Below, one piece after another: positions 1-11,061 of a stretch of DNA of 64,000 bases. The stretch lies in assembly GCA_019022495.1 (NCBI GenBank), contig JAFEKR010000048.1:124001-188000 (forward strand), in the 5' to 3' direction. This stretch comes from Epichloe hybrida (Eukaryota; Ascomycota; Sordariomycetes; Hypocreales; Clavicipitaceae). Each line of letters begins with the position of its first letter. The first letter of the stretch is position 1. Below the pieces are notes generated by a model that saw nothing but the letters and a program-made list of their open reading frames with translations, had not been told where the DNA came from and did not search any database. Position numbers and translations under genes: made by a program.

Positions 1-3000
1 ACTTAGCAGCGCTCCAGCGGTCTGAGGCTTGGAGACCTGGCGCCAGGGTCATCTGACGTCAAAAGAACAGGCAGGTGGGAAGGTGGGAAGGTGGGAAGGT
101 GCCGCGCCACCTGCCTTGCTAGCAAAACAACAAGCACCAATTCTCAACTCTGGGACGGGTGGAGATTGAGCCGTGGTTGTCGTCTTCATGCATCGCGGTT
201 GACGAAATCTCATGCAATCCAAGCTTTTTCATCCTCACTGTCGCTCAGGGCACCATCAGTTTGCCGGCTTGTCCCGTCCCCCGCCCCGCCCAGACCGGCC
301 ACTTTTAGCCACTGGCCACAAGATTCAGAATTCAGGGTCTCCCGCTCCCGCCCCTGCCTTGGCCGCGTGGCAGTGACACGTTCGCATGTCACAACAGAAG
401 TGATCAAGTTCTAGAAGCAAATAATGGGTTGTGCGCCGATCAAGCAATGACTCCTCGTCCTCGTCCCGGATGCGGCTGGTATGGACTTCAGATCTTGTGA
501 TGATCATTTCTGTCCCTTCGAAAGACTCCTGCACATTGCATCTGCTCCCAACCAAGTGAGACATTTGGCACGTTTCGCTCGAACGCTTCGGTCGTGGCTT
601 ACTCCAGTTAGCTGCTTCGACGATCAGCAGCCAAGAAGAAGCATAACTCGAGCACGGGGTTCTAGGTTTTGTCCTGGTCGCATTCACCAACAGCATGGCA
701 GGCTGGTCAGATGATGACGCACGAGGCAATAAAGGACTCCATGCATCGGACTCTGGAAAGAAGGAGGTTGAGAGGAGGAGAAGAATGGCTGCACATGAAA
801 TTAGGTCGCGCGTGGGCCAATTAAATGTGTTGAACCTGGAGGATTTCTTCTCGGTTTTGTGACCATCTTGACGTCGAAATATATTATAGTCATGATCTAC
901 TTTGTCTTTTCCGCGCAGCGGGCAGATGGGATCTCATAGCAACGACAGATACTCATGATCTTTTCTTGTTCAAAAGGCCCTTGTTGTCATAAATTTCATC
1001 AATTTCATGGAGAGAATCGAAAGTTCGCGTTCGTACAGGGTAGGCCAACATTGGACAGCATTGGATGTTCTGGTCATAGTTAGTGGGGATTACGCAAAAG
1101 CCACCAATCTTTCCCTCCTTCTCGAAATAAATGATTGGAAGACGAATTAAAGGTACGTTCTTTGATCATAGAACCCTCTCTCGTGGGAACTACAAATACG
1201 ACGACCGCATCCTGACTCTTCTCAGCAATTGAACAAGCAGGCAACGGATCAGGAACGACGGCCCGTGTACGTTGATGTCAGGAAGAAGCGGGGATTTGTT
1301 AGTTGCTGTCTCCTAATGCCCATGTTTAGTGTGTGGTTAGCAGGCTAGAGTATCGGTATGGGCACTCACGCTAAGCATTGAGGGATTTCCATGTTCATGA
1401 CCAAGGTTAGCGTGAGCTTTACGTCCTCCTGGCTCCCGCAATGTCCATTTGTCGTCAATATCTCGGTTGTCATGTTATCATTTGCACCGTGCATCGGGAT
1501 CGGCCGACGATTGTGTACTCTTTCCAGTACGGAGTACACCGGGGGCATAGCGTCAGGCACTTGCCGACGATCGCATGCCCACGTTCACCGTTGACCGCTG
1601 CCATCCGCGTCGGAGACGGCTCGTCCATCGATCCACCGTCGATCCCACGACGGCAACGCATATAGAAAGAAGAACAACGTGGCCAATTTCCAAGGATCCG
1701 CTGAACAATTCACTGATAAGAAGAGCAGAGGTCCCGCCGTTGTTCAAGCTTTGTACGTAAGTCTTGCGATAGAAGACAAATTCTTGATTGTCTGTGGCTG
1801 GCGATGACGAGCATACTGGGCAGGTGCCAGCATTGCACCTGCCTCGCTCCCAGACGTCTGCTGGGTCCAACGACTTGAGACGAGCAGCCAACTTTGACGT
1901 GGTTCGATGTGCCCGCCCAGACTTGACCTCTTCAACGGTTCCGCGTCCTTGGGCCACTCACGCCGTACCGAACGCCGTACCGAACGTAGCTATCGAAAGC
2001 CAAGGCAAGCGATGCCAGAGCTCAATAATCTCGTCCAACGACGTTGTTCGCAATGCAAAGCTGTCCAGCCTGATCGATTCCTCACACCACCTGCCTTAGC
2101 TCGGTCGACGAGGCGGCTGTCGCATGTCATCCGCACGGGAACCCACTTGCAAGAAGTTGTACATCGGAGGCCGCCGCTTTCCTACACCTGCGATTGACGC
2201 GACGACCAACTGTCGCCCGTCCGTTCATCCCAAGACAGCAGCTGCTGCTTCCGCCCCCGCATGATATCCTGGTCGATTGTTCGAAGATTCACAGATTCGA
2301 TGTCTTGGCTCAGGGATGATGAACTAGGCTCTGAAAACGCCGGGAAGTGACGCTTGCTGTTGCCATCATGCCATCAAGAGCTTTGCTTAGCTAAAGCATT
2401 GAGCTTCATCAATTCCGCGGCGCGTAATCCACAATCCCTCTGGCCTACGGAGCACTCCGTAGATGGGTTTCCCCTTTGAACGGGACAAATTTCGACGGAA
2501 CAGGTCACGAGACAAGCGTACAGTTGGAGAATACGAAACGGAGAAGGGGATACTGGACGCGATCGAAAAATTTGGTTCGCACCGGCGATTATGCACTCAG
2601 TCAGTCAGACCTTATTAAGCACCCTCCACAACCCCTCGTGTGGAGTGCCAAGGCAGCAGGCAGCATCAACCAGTCACATCCCATTTTTGCACCCGTTATC
2701 GCAGCCCGTTATCGCAGCTTCCAATCTGCTCCACCCAGATACACCCACTGTACGGACGTACGAGTCGAGGCCAATTTCCGGCTACTCGATGCGATGGGAG
2801 GAAGGAGATGTTTGATAAGGGCCTGCGATAATGATAAGTACGCACGCGCACGCGCTCTGGACAGACCGACGTCGAGTCGCATCGGGCGGTTGGTGGTCCC
2901 GAGTTCAGAGTGATGATGGACGTGGCTCAACCCTGCAACCCGGTGTCATGGCACAACTTGTTGCTACTACATACATGTGGACAGCGTGAAAGGGAGCATG

Positions 3001-3706
3001 CAACATGCCAACAAGTTAATACCAACAGACCCGACGGACACAGACCAGACGGACACAGACCCTGGCCGAGAGAAGCAGCCACTGTGGGTCAAGAACAGAC
3101 ATCGCGTCGGATTGGCAGTTGATGGAAGTTGAAGATAAAGAATGAGTCGGGCAAAACCTCCAACTGCGCCAAAGACGGCGGCACCACTCACACCAAGTTG
3201 ACCCCATCACAGACAGGCAGACAGACCCCTTCCTGCAATCTCATTCATGTTGTGTGTTGTGACAAGGACCAGGAAGCTGAAATGCTCTCTCCTCACTTCT
3301 CTCGCACACTCTGACCTGTTGGCCCTGTTTCTCTTGATAGCCTGGCATGGCACATGGCATTTTCAGCTTGCAAGTCCAACTACACTCGTCCAACACGGGC
3401 TCTGCAGTGTTTCTAAACCCCTTCATAAAGTTGCTACCGCGCCTTGCTAGAAGCCATCTCCATCTCCACCTTTAAAGACTGCTCCATCGCCAACATCATT
3501 TCTTTCCGGACCTTGGGGTCGTCCAGCTTTTCGCTCCATATTGGCTCTCAACTTTTTGCCTCGCTGCGCCGGGCTTTCCATCTGCATCTACTTTTCCAAG
3601 TGAGCTGGAGCTTTTTGCTAGCTGCTCGCTAGTGACAAGGCGAGATAGTATCACCAATATCGACATCCACCCCGAACGGTCACCATCACGCGCCAATTAT
3701 CAAAAG
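1..3706. other. intergenic, no gene recognised
   Basis: Only short overlapping open frames on both strands are present, with no recognisable protein family and no convincing splice pattern. Around 70-102 an 8-bp unit (GGTGGGAA) is repeated about three times. Near 1529 there is a TACGGAGTA palindrome of the kind scattered through this window. The last few hundred bases are C/T-rich (for example around 3460-3620 and 3825-3870), as is usual for a fungal promoter and 5' leader, and probably serve the permease gene that follows. Confidence 0.6.
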
Positions 3707-5995
3707 ATGGGCTGGATGGAAAACACAAATGCCCAAGTGGCGAGGAGTTATGTTGGAAAATGGTTTCGCCTCGATGGCAGTGGTCACGTATGTCATTTGT
3801 CATTTGTCATTTGTCAATCGCCAATCGTCTTTCGTCTTTCGTCTTTCCTCTTTCCACTGTTCTCTGTTCTCTTTGACAAACTAGGGGACGTCGTTATTCT
3901 GTGGTGGAGAGCTGTCATACCCCCGTATTGGGCGTTCGATGTTGTTTCACATTTACATTTCCGTCAAAAACCGCACATCTCAAGAGTATGGAGAATGAAT
4001 TTGTGTAACGCGAGGTCTAGCGCTGCTGCACATACGCAACAAGAATGTTGACTTGTTCTGTGCAAAGTTCCTCAAGTGCTAACAGTTTGTTCTTGACGAC
4101 ACTTGTAGCCCAAGGAACGCAAGGGTTCATACTTCATGACGGAGATCCGCGCTGGACTCACCACTTTCTTTGCCATGGCATACATCATCGCTGTCAATGC
4201 CTCTATTGTTTCCGACTCTGGCGGCACCTGTGTCTGCCCCCGCACTGCCGAGGACCCAACTTGCGACAAAGATCAGTCGTACATGCTGTGCGTCCAAGTC
4301 GTCAAACAAGATATCGTTACCGCCACAGCTGCCATTTCTGCACTGGCTTGCGTCTGTATGGGGTTGTTGGCCAATCTGTACGTGTGCCAGCTGTTGTCCA
4401 ACAGGTTTCACGAGAGCTGACAGTTGCACAAACAGGCCAGTTGCTTTGGCGCCAGGAATGGGTATGGTTTCCATGCGAAACAATAAGTTGCTGTCTGTCA
4501 TTGTCGGCAGACCGGGGAAAATTGGCAAGTCCGCTGACTCGTGGTTGAACTAGGCTTGAACGCGTATTTTGCTTATACCGTCGGTACGTGGCACACGCAC
4601 AGAAACGTGTTATACCCAACACGCATCCCCCGTATGTGTGCAACCAACTAACCCAGGTCGTGCACAGTTGGCCGTCATGGCACCGGGCCCGTCCCCTATC
4701 GAGTTGCCCTCACCGCCATCTTCGTCGAAGGATGGATTTTCCTCGGTCTGGCCGTCCTTGGCTTGCGACAGTGGCTTGCGAGGGCGATTCCCCATTCCAT
4801 CAAGGTCGCGACTGGTGTGGGAATCGGCTTATACCTGACGCTGATCGGACTCACGTACAGTGAGGGTATTGGTCTTGTCGTCGGTGCCACGGGGACGCCT
4901 GTGGAACTGGCTGGATGCTCGCCCGCGAACCGTCTGAAGGACGGAACGTGTCCCAGCTGGGACAAGATGCGATTCCCTGCCATGTGGATCGGCATCTTCT
5001 GCGGCGGCATCTTGACGGTAATACTGACCATGTTCCGATGCAAGGGCGCCATCATCATTGGCATTCTTCTCGTCAGCATCATCTCCTGGCCTCGCACGAC
5101 ACCCGTCACCTACTTCCCGTACACGCAACTTGGTGATGCTCAGTTCGATTTCTTCAAAAAGGTGGTCACCTTCCACCCCATTGGTAAGACTCTCAACGTC
5201 CAGGACTGGAACGTTTCAGAGCACGGCGGCCAGTTCGGCCTCGCTCTCATCACTTTCCTCTATGTCGACATACTCGATGCCACGGGCACCCTGTACTCGA
5301 TGGCGCGATTTGCCGGCCTCATGGACCCGGTGACCCAGGACTTTGAAGGTTCCGCGGTTGCGTACATGGTTGACGCAGTTTGCATCTCGATCGGCGCCCT
5401 GTTCGGCGTCCCTCCCGTCACAGCCTTTGTCGAGTCCGGTGCCGGTATATCGGAAGGCGGCAAAACCGGCTTGACCTCTGCCGTGACTGGCCTGTGCTTT
5501 TTCATGGCCGTCTTCTTCGCCCCCATCTTCGCCTCGATCCCGCCGTGGGCCACCGGGTGCGTGCTCATACTCGTGGGGTCCATGATGGCAAGTGCCGTCC
5601 CCGAGATCAACTGGAAGTACATGGGAGATGCGGTCCCCGCGTTCCTGGCCATCTGCCTGATGCCATTCACCTACTCGATTGCCAACGGCCTGATTGGCGG
5701 CATCTTGTCGTACATGATGATCAATGGAGCTGTATGGAGCATCAAGAAGCTCTCGGGCGGCCGAATCGTACCCTCCAACATGGATGAACAGGAGAACTGG
5801 ACATGGCGAATCCCGGGAGGATTCCTACCGCCGTGGCTGGTTCGTCTGGGCAAGGGCCGAAAGGACTTTTGGAAGGACGACGCACCGACGGCGGAGGAGG
5901 CAGCGCAGCATAAACTCAGCTCTGACGAACAGGCTTCGCAGAGCGGGCGGGAGGGCAGCCATCCCGGCGAGGGCGACCCCAGCGCCAAGGCCTGA
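3707..5995 (+). CDS. azgA: AzgA-type purine (hypoxanthine/adenine/guanine) permease
   Basis: Predicted proton-coupled transporter that imports purine bases across the plasma membrane (AzgA-like group of the NCS2 superfamily). Exons read as 3707-3787, 4109-4377, 4436-4461, 4554-4583 and 4668-5995, all with GT-AG borders and continuous phase, giving about 577 residues, close to the Aspergillus AzgA length. The start is the ATG whose product begins MGWMENTNAQVARSYVGKWF, typical of the family N-terminus. Family landmarks are TEIRAGLTTFFAMAYIIAVN in the first membrane segment, SDSGGTCVCPRT, the glycine-rich PVALAPGMGLNAYFAYTVVG stretch assembled across three small exons, VATGVGIGLYLTLIGL and DILDATGTLYSMARFAG. 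The hydrophilic C-terminal tail (about the last 60 residues) is charged. Intron 1 is long (321 nt). Exon borders are inferred by eye; the family assignment is secure. A second nucleobase transporter lies at 17.7-19.5 kb. Confidence 0.93.
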
Positions 5996-6352
5996 AAATG
6001 AAACATGATATTGGGGGAATCTGCTCCGGACATATATTATCGTGAGAGTGGGGGTGGGTCTAGTCTACTTGACAGTTCAATGATGACGCGAACGGATAAA
6101 TACTTTTGCAATCTTTTGTTCAATTCGTTGGCAGGCATGTCTGTAAATTGGGCACGGTAATCCGTACAACGGACACAAAATGCAAGAAGCCGCGCCGTAA
6201 ACAAGTCTGCCTGTCCACCATGCATGCCGAAACTCCGTCATAAACATCAGCATCACCCACCGGTGTGGTTCCTGTTGTCACCACGGTCATTCCATCATTC
6301 GAACCTTGGAATTTTTTCATCTTACCATTATTTCCGCGTTGGGTGGTGCCCT
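5996..6352. other. convergent 3' intergenic
   Basis: Short spacer between the 3' ends of the AzgA permease (+) and the oxygenase gene (-). No gene or clear repeat is visible; both polyadenylation regions must lie here. Confidence 0.6.
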
Positions 6353-7800
6353 TTACGCCATTAACGCAATGTGCTTCAGTTCGCTATCGCCTCGTCAGCA
6401 CGCTTCGGGGGAAAAGGCATATGAACGAAATCTTTCTCCCAAGACAAAAGGCCCTCGACTCGACCCTCTTTCCGAAACCAAGATTTTGGGAAAAAAAAAA
6501 AAAAAAAAAAAAAAGTTAGAAATGAGAAGCAACTCACCGTTCAACCTGGTCCCCCACCTTGATAGGCGGATACAGCACCTCCTCGCCCTCGTCCCTCCCC
6601 AACCTCGCCTGCTCCTCCCTCAGGCGCCTCGCCCTTTCGGCCAGCGCCGGCACGGGAGCGAGGTCAAAGTCGGAGTCGAGGTGCCAGAAGAGGGTGCTCG
6701 AGATGCGGACGAGCGGGCGGCTGCGGCTGCGGCGCCGCATCGCCTCGAGGGTCTGCTGGTTGACGACGACCTCGTGGTAGCCGGCCTTGACGAGGCCGCC
6801 CGTTGCGTGCTCGAGCTGCTTGCCCGCCTGGACGAGGAGGTGGTTCCCGGGGGGGATGCGGACGGCGATGCGGTCGCCCGTGTTGCGGGCCCAGATGTTG
6901 AGGCCCGGGTAGCGGGAGCGACCGTGGATGGTGAGGAAGTTGAGGTCTGTGTGGAAGCCGGCGAGGATGGTGTCTTTGACGCCGTACTTGGTGAGGTCGC
7001 TTGCTGTGGGGGCGAGAAGATGAGGGCTTTTTTTTAACTTGTGAGTGCGTGTGTCAGATTGGGGGGGGGGGGCATGAAGGGGAGGAGGGAAGGAAGGAAG
7101 TCGGACGAACCCGTGTTTGCCGGCGTCGCTGAAATACTCGGCTGGGAGGTCGAGGCCAATGGCTATCATTTCGGAGAGCTTGGAGACGCTGCTCGCCAGG
7201 GGTTCGGTTATTATTTTCCTCTGAAAGAAAAAAAAAAAAAAAAAAAAAAAAAAAAAGCATCCATCAACATTAGCTGCCTTACGCATTCTTCATGCAAGTC
7301 CCCCATCTATTCATGGTAGGCTCCCATCTCGGCCGGATGTGCTCCCCGGCCGGCACCACGTTCTCGGCATTCAGCCGCGGGAACTGCGTCTCGCGGGGCG
7401 CGTCGTCGTCGGCCATGCGCCAGAAGAAGCGGCACTTGGGGTCGGGCTGGTGGCCGGCAATGTCCAGGGGCCGCTGGCTGGGACGAAGCCTCCGGATGAC
7501 GTCCAGGCAGGGCTCGTCGACGGCGCACCTGGGCCTCTCGGTCCCCTCGAGCGTCACGCCGACCTGGTAGCCCAGCTCGGGCCGCTCGTCCCTGCGCAGG
7601 TCGGCCTCTGGCTGGGAAAAGTAGTCCTCCAGGAGGTCGAGGAACGAGGCGTTGTCCGACTCGAGGACGCGCGAGTCGTGGAGGATGAGGGCGCCGTACG
7701 TGATGAGGGCGTCGGCCGCCCTGGCGCATTCGGCGCGGGCGGGGGCCGAGGACGGGTCGCCGCGCAGGTACGTGTCGAGGTCGATGATGGGGAGGTTCAT
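6353..7800 (-). CDS. 2-oxoglutarate/Fe(II)-dependent oxygenase, isopenicillin-N-synthase-like
   Basis: Predicted soluble non-haem iron oxygenase of the isopenicillin N synthase/clavaminate-synthase-like superfamily; substrate unknown. Minus-strand exons: 7800-7283, 7218-7111, 7026-6538 and 6383-6353, which together read 381 residues in one frame. The N-terminus MNLPIIDLDTYLRGD is the conserved start of such enzymes. The iron site is HTDLNFLTIHG (first His and Asp) with a later His in QLEHATGG, and the 2-oxoglutarate arginine is probably in RISSTLFWH. The tiny last exon supplies the C-terminus ELKHIALMA. All three introns are unusual: intron 1 holds an A/T homopolymer of 29 nt (7228-7256), intron 2 a run of 12 G/C (7061-7072), and intron 3 a run of 24 (6491-6514). 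A double AG makes the intron 1 acceptor uncertain by two bases. Divergent from, and unrelated to, the complex I gene upstream. Confidence 0.87.
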
Positions 7801-8573
7801 TTCCTTTTCTTCTTCTTCCTTCTTCCTTCTTCCTTCTTTTTATTTTTTTCTTATTTCTGTTTTGGGACTGACTGGCTGGCTGGCGGAGGAGGAAGAGATG
7901 GAATAATGGATGGGACGGCATGAGAATACGATTTATTGGCTTCACGGGAAATCATGCGGATCCCCCACCTCCCCCCACCTCCCAACCCCTCTTCGTTGCC
8001 CGAGTCGGACCCTCTACGGACCCTCTGCGGACCCTCTGCGATCGGAGCCGGCCGATGGTGTTGTGGGCGGTATTATCATACCACAGAGCTTGGGCGTCAA
8101 GTCGAATGGTTCGAAAGGGAGGCACTTACTTGGCAACCGCCGTGCTGAATCCGCAAGAGGTCACTCTTTTTGATCTCAAGAGTGACGGAAGCTGGCTGGA
8201 AGAGGGAAATCGAGGAACCCCAACGTATAATTGAAGCACGGACTGCTGATTTCACGCCTTTTTTTTTTTTTTTTTCACACAGCTCTTCTCGTTCAACAGT
8301 TGGAGCGCCATGAAGACCAGCCACACTTCCCGGTCCTTGTCACTGTAACCCCACCGGTTTCTTAACATGACTGTTCAGAATACTTGCTTCATCTAAGAAA
8401 ATAGGTTGTGCCAGGCCGTAGAGGCAAGATTTCCCACCTTACCAGTTTAATATACACAGACGACTGACTGGGTTTTCGCTCATCTTTTCTTCGACATCAA
8501 ACGACTTTCTCGCTCCTCCTCCCTTCGTCGAACCTGCTCTCATGTCATCTTCACGTTCCGATTCCCCCCCGAC
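7801..8573. other. intergenic (promoter of the oxygenase, 3' side of complex I gene)
   Basis: No gene is recognised. C/T-rich leader sequence next to 7800 (TTCTTCTTCC-type repeats at about 7803-7850), three degenerate copies of a GGACCCTCT unit near 8008-8040, and a 17-nt T run at 8259-8275. Confidence 0.55.
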
Positions 8574-9503
8574 TTACGAGCTCTTTCCGTTTCGCTCGGT
8601 CTCCAGCTCCCTCTCTGCCTGCTGGTAGTACTTGGCTGTATCAACACCATGTTGGTTGTGGTTGACAAAGTTGAACCACGGTACCGTGCTGAAGAAGAGG
8701 GCCGAATATCTGCTCTGCCGGGCCGCAACACCCTGAAGGTGCGGGCTGAGCCTGCTCTCGCCGTAGGGCGTCTCGCCGGCCTTGACTCTGGCCACCATTT
8801 CCCGCATGTCCATGTCGATTTCGCGAGCGTTTTCGGTGGCACCGTAGAATCGGACTACATGGATAAAACGTTTCGTTAGCACACTTCAGTTTACATACTG
8901 CATTCTCGGTTTCAACTTTGATGCTTTTTCGTCGTCATCGAATACGCGGGCCATGGTAGTGAGGGGGGGGGGGGGCGCACGGCATGATCGCTGGTAAAAG
9001 TAGAGGAAGCCGCCAGCGACACCAACGAAACCAGCTAATCGCATGGCCTTGGCAAACCCGCCCTTTCCAACGTATGACGGGGCAAACTTCTCGAGGGTGT
9101 AGAGCGCAGCAGGGGCGAATGCGGCGGCAACACCGCCGGCGACGTAGTCGGAAGTTCGGGCATATCGAACGACTCGCTTGAAGTGACTGGTTCCAACTAT
9201 CAGCATCGATAATCTTCTTCCCGATTTTTTTCCCCTGAGAATAGCCAGCTTCGAAGCGGAAGCAGGTGTTATCGAGTATTTCAAATACACTCCCTCCCGG
9301 CAGCGCAACCGGAATTTTACTCGCGGATATGGGGGGGGGGGCAAGAACGTACGGGTCGTTGTCAATGAGCTACATCTCAATTAGCTGTGTTCCCGCGCAA
9401 TGGACTTGCACTTGGCATTTCGACGTACCGGGTAATCCGTTTGGACGACCTTGCTCGTCCCGACATAGGTTTGGGCGGGCTGCTTAATCGCGGTTTCGGC
9501 CAT
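8574..9503 (-). CDS. nuo20.9: NADH:ubiquinone oxidoreductase (complex I) 20.9 kDa subunit
   Basis: Accessory subunit of mitochondrial complex I, matching the Neurospora 20.9 kDa/Yarrowia NUXM family. Minus-strand exons: 9503-9429, 9369-9353 (a 17-nt microexon coding LIDND), 9186-8981 and 8854-8574, giving 192 residues, the expected size. The protein starts MAETAIKQPAQTYVGTSKVV. It has two hydrophobic helices (about YVAGGVAAAFAPAALYTLE and MRLAGFVGVAGGFLYFYQ) and the conserved C-terminal blocks YGESRLSPHLQGVAARQSRY and PWFNFVNHNQHGVDTAKYYQ. Introns 2 and 3 contain poly-G/C runs (9331-9341 and 8963-8975). The stop codon overlaps a GTAAGT donor-like site, so one more short 3' exon is possible. 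The product should be imported into mitochondria and sit in the membrane arm. Confidence 0.93.
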
Positions 9504-9836
9504 TTTGCAGGTGGTTTTGGGGCCCGAGAGCTGTCAATTGGTCAATTCTCTCGATCGACTGAGTCCTGGGAACTTCGTTATCACGAAGTACTCGTCTGCT
9601 CCAGAAGCCGGCGGGTGCCTCAGGATCATATCACGTGATGGCTTCACCTCGCAAATCACGTGCGTCGCGACCAACTTGGATGATGCCACGTTCCTGGAGT
9701 GGGGGCTTTCCAGATCGCGTTTGACGCGTTAAGGGTCGGTGTACTCCGTACATAGCAGGACGGCTCTGCTCATCTGCAGAATTGCTTATATCCCCAAGGA
9801 CAAAATCTTGGGGAGAAGAGAAGATCCAAATTCAGC
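9504..9836. other. divergent promoter region
   Basis: Shared upstream region of the complex I gene (-) and csm3 (+). It contains a GTACTCCGTAC palindrome near 9741-9751. Nothing else is distinctive. Confidence 0.6.
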
Positions 9837-10855
9837 ATGTCAACACTACTTTCAGCCGGCCAACTGCCGCCAAACCGTCACGACGACCTCGACAACTATG
9901 GCATAGACGAATTTGATGACCCCTTCGCCTCACCCAGTCCGCCCTCATCACCCAAGAAGCGAAAGGAGCCAGCATCCCAAGGGCTAGGCATCGACGAGGA
10001 GGTATCCGTTCAGAAGCGCGCCCGGGTACCAAACGTCAAATTAGACGAAGAAAGGTGCGCACCCAACCATTTCCCATCACATCACATTGCCAATCGTTTC
10101 TTTCCATCTCGAGGCATCTAGATCCATTGACACGAGGCCGCAGACTATTAGGCCCAGCCGGTCTGCCAAAACTCCGCCAAAGAGCCCGTAACTTGAGATT
10201 CAAGGGCAAGGGACACGAATTCTCCGATGCATCCCGTCTGTTGTCGTTCTATCAGATGTGGCTGGACGACCTGTTCCCCAAAGCAAAGTTTCTGGATGCA
10301 TTGGCCATGGTAGAAAAGGTCGGCCACAAGAAGCGAGTTGTCGTGGCAAGGAATGAACTCATGAATGAGGGGAAGCCAAAGCCGCGAGATGAGGAGGATG
10401 CGGATTTTGGACCAGAGACAGACGCAGCTGCCGCGAGCAACGGCGACAAAGTGCAACCGACGAGACCGGTCCAAGGCGACAGACCTGCGACGCCGATTAG
10501 GATGTGCCATGTGCCGGACGACGATGACCTTTACGGCGCGACTCCTCGGAACGCGAGGCAACAGCGGCAGACTGATGTACCGGACGATGAGGAGGATGAC
10601 CTGGATGCCCTGATTGCAGAGGCCGAGGGACAGCATCGCGCGCCCCCCCTATTATCCACACATAATAACATTGCGTCGCAATCACGCTCAGTCGACCAAG
10701 TAGATGAAGAGGACGATTTAGATGCATTGATTGCAGAAGCGGAAACACGAGATGGCGGGATCAAGTCACAACAGCCGCCAGCTCCAAACGACACCAGCAA
10801 GAGTGACTTTACTGAAGAAGAAGCTGCGATGCAAGAGATGGAGGAGCTGTGGTAG
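9837..10855 (+). CDS. csm3: Csm3/Swi3 replication fork protection complex subunit
   Basis: Nuclear protein that pairs with Tof1/Swi1 to stabilise stalled replication forks and support S-phase checkpoint signalling. Exons 9837-10054 and 10144-10855 (89-nt intron, acceptor CCGCAG) give 309 residues. The Swi3 domain occupies roughly residues 74-150: LLGPAGLPKLRQRARNLRFK, GKGHEFSDASRLLSFYQMW, LDDLFPKAKFLDALAMVEK and VGHKKRVVVARNELMNEG. The N-terminus is acidic with a possible basic nuclear signal (SPKKRKEP). The C-terminal part is disordered and acidic and carries the motif EEDDLDALIAEAE twice, about 40 residues apart, a short internal duplication. Family assignment is secure from the Swi3 block. 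Confidence 0.93.
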
Positions 10856-11061
10856 ATTAGTCAACCTTGACGCATCATGAATACATACACAGATACATTG
10901 CAGCATAAATATGTCAGGTCCTTCAAGTGCGTCAAGATAAGTTGCGGCACAGAAGGGAACACCTCATGGATTGGTCACTTCAACGGCAATTCGAAATGCA
11001 TTACATATTTAAATTGAACGATGAATAAACGGCTTCAAGATGCATCAGAGTGCTGCTGTGT

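Noticed and set aside
91..3450. Several 60-145-residue frames on both strands
   Set aside because: Short, overlapping, irregular composition, no conserved motif and no supporting splice pattern.
6306..7037. 243-residue plus-strand frame over the oxygenase
   Set aside because: Antisense shadow; the minus strand carries the 2-oxoglutarate oxygenase motifs across four consistent exons.
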